Source: Jatrophihabitans sp964252635 (GTDB taxonomy: Bacteria; Actinomycetota; Actinomycetes; Mycobacteriales; Jatrophihabitantaceae). From it: a DNA stretch of 64,000 nucleotides. The position numbers were made by a program, and so were the translations under genes. Location: positions 7,183-71,182 of the forward strand of contig NZ_CAXUNP010000018.1 of assembly GCF_964252635.1 (NCBI RefSeq), written 5' to 3'. Of this stretch, positions 59,856-64,000 are shown one piece after another; the stretch's first letter is position 1; each line of letters begins with the position of its first letter. The notes below the pieces were generated by a model. It was given only the letters and a program-made list of their open reading frames with translations, made no database searches and was not told where the DNA came from.

Positions 59856-62533
59856 CCCTCGATGAGCCGCTGGACGTTCGACTCGCTGTCGGTGCCGGGA
59901 CGGCGTGGCTCGGTGTCCTGTGGGCGTCGAGTCGGGCTCCTATCGCGGTCGTGGTCGCCGCGGCCGCCGCCACGGTCCTCGCCGCCGTCGCACTGGTGTG
60001 CGCCCGCATCCGCCGCTGGCTCGCCGCGCCCGCCCTGGCCCTGTTCTGCCTCGCCCTGGTGCTGTGGCCGCTGGCCGGACGGATCGCCCACGCCCACGGC
60101 TCGCCGCTGGCCGCCCTCGCCCGTCAACACGCCGCGGTGGACGTCGAGCTGACCGTCACCGCCGATCCGCGCGTACTCGCTGCCAAGGGGATCGCCGGCT
60201 CGGCGCGGGTAGCGGTCACCGCGTCGGCCGACGCGGTGACCTATCTGGGGCACCGCCTGACGACCGACGGGTCCGTACTCGTGCTCGGCGACGCGGGGCC
60301 CTGGGCCGATGTGCTGCCCGGTCAGCGGGTGCGCCTGAGCGGCTCGCTGCAGCCGTCACTGGACGCCGGCTCCCTCTCGGTGGTGCTGTTCACCCGCGGG
60401 CCGCCGCGGCTGCTCGGCAGACCGCCGTGGTGGCAGCGCCTCGCCGGGGCCGTGCGTGCGTCCCTGCGTCACGCCGCGAGCGGCCTGCCACGTGCGGAGC
60501 GGGGATTGCTGCCCGGGCTGGTCGACGGTGACACCAGCGCCCTGGACCCGGTCCTGGCCGAACGCTTCCGCCTGGCCGGTCTCACCCATCTGGTCGCGGT
60601 CAGCGGCACGAACTGCAGCATCCTGACCGGCGCGGTGCTGCTCGTCCTGCGCCGCCTGCGGGTGCGCCCGTGGGTGTGCGCGCTGACGGGTGGGTTGGTG
60701 CTCGCGCTGTTCGTCGTGGTGGCGCGGCCGTCGCCCAGCGTGCTGCGGGCCGCGCTCATGGGCGCCGTCGCGCTGGCCGCGCTGGTGACGGGGCGACCAC
60801 GGTCCGCGCTGCCCGTCCTGTCCGCGGTGACCATCGCCCTGTTGCTATGGGACCCGACCCTGGCGAACAGCGCGTCGTTCGCCATGTCGGTGCTGGCCAC
60901 GTGCGCCCTGCTCGTCGTCGCCCCGGGGTGGGCCGAGGCACTACGGCGCAGACGGGTGCCGGTCGGTGTCGCCGAGGCGACGGCGGTCGCCGCGGCGGCG
61001 CACCTCGTGACGGCGCCGGTGGTCGCGGCGCTGTCCGGTCAGGTGAGCCTGGTGGCCGTTCCGGCGAACGTCCTGGCCGAGCCGGTCGTGGCGGTGACGA
61101 CGGTCGTCGGGTTCGCGGCCGCGGTCTGCGCGCCGGTGTCGGCGCCGGTCGGCACCGCGCTGGTCTGGGTCGCCGGCTGGCCGTGCCGCTGGCTCGTCGG
61201 GGTGGCCGAGTTCTTCGGCGGGCTGCATGGGGCGGTCCTGCCGTGGCCGGGGGGCGCGTCGGGCGGCCTGCTGTTGCTGCTCGTCACCGCGGTCGTCTGG
61301 GTGGCGTGCGCCCGTGCCGGCCCCCGCAGGATGCTGGCCGCCGGGCTCGTCACCGCGCTGTTCGTGCTCGTCCCAGTGCGCTCGGTCGCCACGGCGTGGC
61401 CCACGTCGGGCTGGGTCTTCGTCGCCTGCGACATCGGGCAGGGTGACGGGCTCGTGCTGTCCGCCGGCCCGCACCAGGCCGTCGTCGTCGACGCCGGTCC
61501 CGATCCGGTGCCGATGGACCGCTGCCTCCGGGACCTGGGCGTCACGGACGTCCCGCTGCTCGTCTTCACCCACATGCACGCCGACCACGTCGGAGGCATC
61601 CTCGGCGTCGGGCACGACCGGCGGGTGGGGCAGATCCTGGCCGGGCCGCTGGGCGACCCCGAGGCCGGGCTCGAGCTCGTCCGACGCTTCGCCGCGGAAC
61701 GGCACCTGTCCGTACGCACACCGGCGCCGGGCACTGCGATCGACGTCGGCGCGGTGCACCTGGACGTGCTCGGGCCGGCCGTCGCCTTCCACGGCACGCG
61801 GTCCGACCCGAACAACTCCTCGCTGATCCTGCGCGCGACGGTGCGCGGCATCCGGATCCTGCTGCCCGGCGACGCCGAGATCGAGGCGCAGGACGCGCTG
61901 CTGCGGTCGCACGTGGATCTCCGGGCCGACGTGCTGAAGGTGCCGCACCACGGTTCGGCCTACTCCGACCCGGCGTTCCTCGCCGCCGCGCACGCCTCGG
62001 TCGCGGTCGTGTCGGTCGGCCTGCACAACGACTACGGTCACCCGTCCCCGGTGCTGCTCGGCGAGATCGCCCGGCTGGGCATCCCGTTGCTGCGCACCGA
62101 CCGCGACGGCGATATTGCGATCTCCGGCGACCGCGGTGCGGTGCGTACCTCGGTGCACGGCACCGCGGCGAGCCGGGTGGGAGCATTGGCGGCGGTGCGA
62201 CGTCCCGCACCGCAGACGGCCGTGGCCCGCGCGGTTGCCGCCCGCGCGATCGTCACCCGCACCACGGGCACCGTTGCGTCGGTGATCGGTGCGAGGATGG
62301 TCGCGTGCCAGCACGCCCCGTCAGCCTTGACGACCTGCCCGTTCCCCTGCCGCCCGTGCTGCTGCTCGTCGGCGACGAGGACCTGCTCGTCGACCGCGCC
62401 GTCAGCGCGATCTCCGCCGCCACCCGGGCCGAGGACCCGCAGGTCGTGGAGACCGAGCGCACCGGCGGCCAGATCGAGGGCAACGAGCTGCACGAGCTGC
62501 TCGGTCCCTCCCTGTTCGGCGACTCACGGCTGA
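59852..62533 (+). CDS. comEC: ComEC/Rec2 DNA uptake channel, 3' end running into holA
   Basis: Membrane channel for single-stranded DNA import: N-terminal OB-like domain, the competence domain (LTHLVAVSGTNCSIL, then about eight helices) and a C-terminal metallo-beta-lactamase-like domain (FTHMHADHVGGI, LKVPHHGSAYSD). The recognisable domain ends near DRDGDIAISGDRGAVRTSV (about 62155). The frame then stays open for 229 nt inside holA, giving a Cys/Ser/Pro-rich tail that is plainly holA read out of frame. A stop has been lost or an indel is present. Confidence 0.9.
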   Translation: MTLDEPLDVRLAVGAGTAWLGVLWASSRAPIAVVVAAAAATVLAAVALVCARIRRWLAAPALALFCLALVLWPLAGRIAHAHGSPLAALARQHAAVDVELTVTADPRVLAAKGIAGSARVAVTASADAVTYLGHRLTTDGSVLVLGDAGPWADVLPGQRVRLSGSLQPSLDAGSLSVVLFTRGPPRLLGRPPWWQRLAGAVRASLRHAASGLPRAERGLLPGLVDGDTSALDPVLAERFRLAGLTHLVAVSGTNCSILTGAVLLVLRRLRVRPWVCALTGGLVLALFVVVARPSPSVLRAALMGAVALAALVTGRPRSALPVLSAVTIALLLWDPTLANSASFAMSVLATCALLVVAPGWAEALRRRRVPVGVAEATAVAAAAHLVTAPVVAALSGQVSLVAVPANVLAEPVVAVTTVVGFAAAVCAPVSAPVGTALVWVAGWPCRWLVGVAEFFGGLHGAVLPWPGGASGGLLLLLVTAVVWVACARAGPRRMLAAGLVTALFVLVPVRSVATAWPTSGWVFVACDIGQGDGLVLSAGPHQAVVVDAGPDPVPMDRCLRDLGVTDVPLLVFTHMHADHVGGILGVGHDRRVGQILAGPLGDPEAGLELVRRFAAERHLSVRTPAPGTAIDVGAVHLDVLGPAVAFHGTRSDPNNSSLILRATVRGIRILLPGDAEIEAQDALLRSHVDLRADVLKVPHHGSAYSDPAFLAAAHASVAVVSVGLHNDYGHPSPVLLGEIARLGIPLLRTDRDGDIAISGDRGAVRTSVHGTAASRVGALAAVRRPAPQTAVARAVAARAIVTRTTGTVASVIGARMVACQHAPSALTTCPFPCRPCCCSSATRTCSSTAPSARSPPPPGPRTRRSWRPSAPAARSRATSCTSCSVPPCSATHG

Positions 62534-63297
62534 TGATCGTCCGCGCCGCGCAGGACGTCCGGGTCGCGGCGGCCGCCGTTCTGGGTCCGTACCTGCAAGC
62601 CCCGGCCGAGGGCACCCGCATCGTCTTGCAGCACCCGGGCGGGGCCAAGGGCAAGGCGCTGCTCGAGCTGGCCCGCAAGGCGAAGGCTCTCGAGATCGGC
62701 TGCGCCAAGCTCACGCGGCCCGACGAGCGCGCCGACTTCGTCCGGCGCGAGGTCCGGCGGCTGGGCGGGCGGATCGGCCCCGACGCCCTGTCGGTGCTCA
62801 TGGACGCGGTCGGCAGTGACCTGCGCGAACTCGCCGGGGTCGCAGGTCAGCTGGTCAGCGACTCCGGTGGCGAGGTCGATCTCGACACCGTCCGGGCCTT
62901 CCACAAGGGCCGGGCCGAGGTCAGCGGGTTCGCGGTCTCCGACCTCGCCGTGGTCGGGCGCAGCGGTCCCGCGCTCGAGGCGTTGCGCTTCGCCCTCGAG
63001 GTCGGGGTGCCCTATGTCGTCATCGCCGATGCACTGGCCGACGGCGTGCGTTCGATCGCCCGCGTGTGGTCGGCCGGGCGGGGCAGCGAGTACGACCTCG
63101 CCCGCCGCCTCGGCATGCCGCCGTGGAAGGTGAAGCGCGCGGGTGGTCAGGGGCGGGGCTGGTCGGAGGACGGGCTGCGTCAGGCCCTCGGTGTCGTCGC
63201 CGACCTGAACGCCGATGTCAAGGGCGCAGCGGTGGACCCGGCGTTCGCGCTCGAGCTGGCGGTGCGCCGCATCGGTGCGGCTCGCGCCGTCGCCTGA
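62305..63297 (+). CDS. holA: DNA polymerase III subunit delta
   Basis: Clamp-loader subunit that opens the beta clamp. 330 residues; PPVLLLVGDEDLLVDRAVSAI at the N-terminus, KLTRPDERADFVRREVRRLGG and AGRGSEYDLARRLGMPPWKVKRA near the C-terminus are typical. GTG 62305 lies 6 nt after GAGGAT (62293-62298). The comEC-comEA-holA-rpsT neighbourhood is standard. The first 229 nt are also covered by the run-on comEC frame. Confidence 0.93.
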   Translation: MPARPVSLDDLPVPLPPVLLLVGDEDLLVDRAVSAISAATRAEDPQVVETERTGGQIEGNELHELLGPSLFGDSRLMIVRAAQDVRVAAAAVLGPYLQAPAEGTRIVLQHPGGAKGKALLELARKAKALEIGCAKLTRPDERADFVRREVRRLGGRIGPDALSVLMDAVGSDLRELAGVAGQLVSDSGGEVDLDTVRAFHKGRAEVSGFAVSDLAVVGRSGPALEALRFALEVGVPYVVIADALADGVRSIARVWSAGRGSEYDLARRLGMPPWKVKRAGGQGRGWSEDGLRQALGVVADLNADVKGAAVDPAFALELAVRRIGAARAVA

Positions 63298-63310
63298 GCC
63301 CTACGGCGAA

Positions 63311-63453
63311 AGACGTCCGCGGCACGGCGACCGTCGCCGGACGCGAAAGAGCCGCGCACGGCGATCGTCGCCCGGACACGAAAGAGCCGCGCACGGCGAT
63401 CGTCGCCCGGACACGAATGAGCCGCGCACGGCGATCGTCGCCCGGACACGAAA
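63311..63453. repeat. 35-bp tandem repeats between holA and rpsT
   Basis: Three near-identical 35-bp units start at 63346, 63381 and 63416 (only AAAGA versus AATGA differs), flanked by a degenerate copy (about 63311-63345) and a partial copy at 63451. Each unit contains GGCGATCGTCGCC, a 5-bp inverted repeat around TCG, so the array can form a row of small hairpins. The array fills the convergent holA/rpsT gap with no spacer between units. Confidence 0.85.
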
Positions 63454-63486
63454 GAGCCGCGCCGTCCGGTAGGGACGACACGGCTC
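63454..63486 (-). terminator. Bidirectional hairpin after rpsT
   Basis: GAGCCG/CGGCTC outer stem (63454-63459 with 63481-63486), a symmetric 3x3 internal loop, then CGTCC/GGACG inner stem (63463-63467 with 63473-63477). It is placed downstream of rpsT on the minus strand and at the end of the repeat array behind holA. Confidence 0.45.
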
Positions 63487-63562
63487 GGGCGCGGCCGGCA
63501 GCTCGGAGCTGCGAGCTTGATGCGGTGAGCGGTGGGCTCAGCAGCTCCGCGTCAGCAGTGGG

Positions 63563-63823
63563 TCAGAGCGCCTTGGCGCGCAGCGCCATGGCCGACTTCT
63601 TGTTGGCGGCCTGGTTGGCGTGGATGACGCCTTTGCTGGCGGCCTTGTCGAGCTGGCGCGACGCGTGCGCGAGGGCGGTGGTGGCGGCCGCACGGTCGCC
63701 GGAGTCGGCGGCCTCGCGGAACTGCCGGATGGAGGTCTTCAGGGCGGACTTGACCGCCTTGTTGCGCTGCCGCGCGATCTCGTTGGTACGGATGCGCTTG
63801 ATCTGCGACTTGATGTTGGCCAC
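63563..63823 (-). CDS. rpsT: 30S ribosomal protein S20
   Basis: 86 residues; MANIKSQIKRIRTNEIARQR and the C-terminal GVIHANQAANKKSAMA are diagnostic of bS20, which binds 16S rRNA. GTG 63823 has GAGG 5-6 nt upstream on the minus strand. It is convergent with holA and divergent from the gene starting at 63984. Confidence 0.97.
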   Translation of the reverse strand: MANIKSQIKRIRTNEIARQRNKAVKSALKTSIRQFREAADSGDRAAATTALAHASRQLDKAASKGVIHANQAANKKSAMALRAKAL

Positions 63824-63886
63824 GAAATCCTCGACGTTCTCGTTGGTGGTGTTCGCTCCGCCCAGGGCTGAGCAGACAACCGTGCC

Positions 63887-63916
63887 AGGTTACCAGCGGC
63901 ACGGACGGCCGCCCAA
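63887..63916 (-). promoter_or_regulatory. rpsT promoter
   Basis: On the minus strand, -35 TTGGGC (63916-63911) and -10 TAACCT (63892-63887) are 18 bp apart. Transcription would start near 63880, giving a leader of about 57 nt before rpsT. Confidence 0.5.
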
Positions 63917-63983
63917 ATCGTCGAAGACGCCGTAACGGGCCGCGTCGGGCCCCGGCGGGGCGGGCCCGGTTACGGTGTCCCGC

Positions 63984-64000
63984 GTGACCCACCCCTCCGA
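63984..64000 (+). CDS. Start of a rightward gene, probably lepA (partial)
   Basis: Only five codons are visible (GTG ACC CAC CCC TCC). TACGGT (63971-63976) ends 7 nt upstream of the GTG, like the other leaderless starts here. lepA (elongation factor 4) normally stands divergent to rpsT in actinobacteria, so the name is inferred from position alone. Confidence 0.3.

Noticed and set aside
63311..63453. 35-bp repeats considered as a CRISPR array
   Set aside because: Units are directly contiguous with no unique spacers and no cas genes are nearby.
63066..63935. Open frame of 289 residues over the holA end and the rpsT antisense strand
   Set aside because: It reads through the 35-bp repeats and the rpsT complement in a non-coding frame with no start signal.

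Overview
The window is chromosomal DNA from a high-GC actinobacterium. Evidence for this is the strong G/C third-position bias, frequent GTG starts, the canonical tRNA-Pro-tig-clpP1-clpP2-clpX, rne-rplU-rpmA-obgE-proB-proA and leuS-degV-comEA-comEC-holA-rpsT blocks, an RNase E with a long N-terminal extension, and an EspI/SCO5717-type ATPase. A complete mreBCD-PBP2-rodA cluster points away from Corynebacteriales. I cannot name the genus. Two runs of exactly 100 N (34505-34604 and 58976-59075) mark assembly gaps, and both lie inside tandem repeats within coding sequence.

Layout. 1-5.8 kb: a DUF4383 membrane protein, then a leftward glycerol operon (glpF-glpK-glpD) and a Nei-type DNA glycosylase. 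5.85-10.4 kb: tRNA-Pro(TGG), trigger factor with an acidic repeat tail, the two ClpP subunits and ClpX, which is a folding/proteolysis block. 10.5-19.3 kb: an M3 peptidase, an acetyltransferase, valS, folC, small membrane proteins, a frameshifted SUFU-domain gene and ndk. 19.4-25.2 kb: cell-shape operon mreB-mreC-mreD-PBP2-rodA, whose genes overlap by a few bases. 25.2-31.2 kb: an exporter, a Pro/Gly-rich protein, and the paired TIGR03960/TIGR03936 proteins with a reverse-oriented P450 between them. 31.4-40.0 kb: rne, rplU, rpmA, obgE, proB, a LapA-domain protein and proA. 40.1-52.8 kb: an accessory block (Ser/Thr kinase, sulfotransferase, beta-propeller protein, two-component system, UbiA prenyltransferase, two-domain acyl reductase, EspI-like ATPase, SppA) placed between proA and nadD. 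52.8-64.0 kb: nadD, rsfS, a histidine phosphatase, leuS, degV, comEA, comEC, holA, rpsT and the first codons of a rightward gene that is probably lepA.

The most interesting non-genic signals are four. (1) Four tandem 64-bp units between obgE and proB each encode a complete 19-residue mini-ORF with its own Shine-Dalgarno, and proB starts exactly in the fifth register. (2) leuS is preceded by a leaderless 13-residue leader peptide with three consecutive Leu codons, followed by competing hairpins, which is a classical attenuator. (3) At least 16 genes have a TANNNT-like -10 box ending 6-8 nt before the start codon, which predicts leaderless mRNAs. (4) Two copies of a long palindrome with a conserved 21-nt loop lie in unrelated intergenic regions, with a possible third relative. 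I saw no insertion sequence, prophage or CRISPR array.
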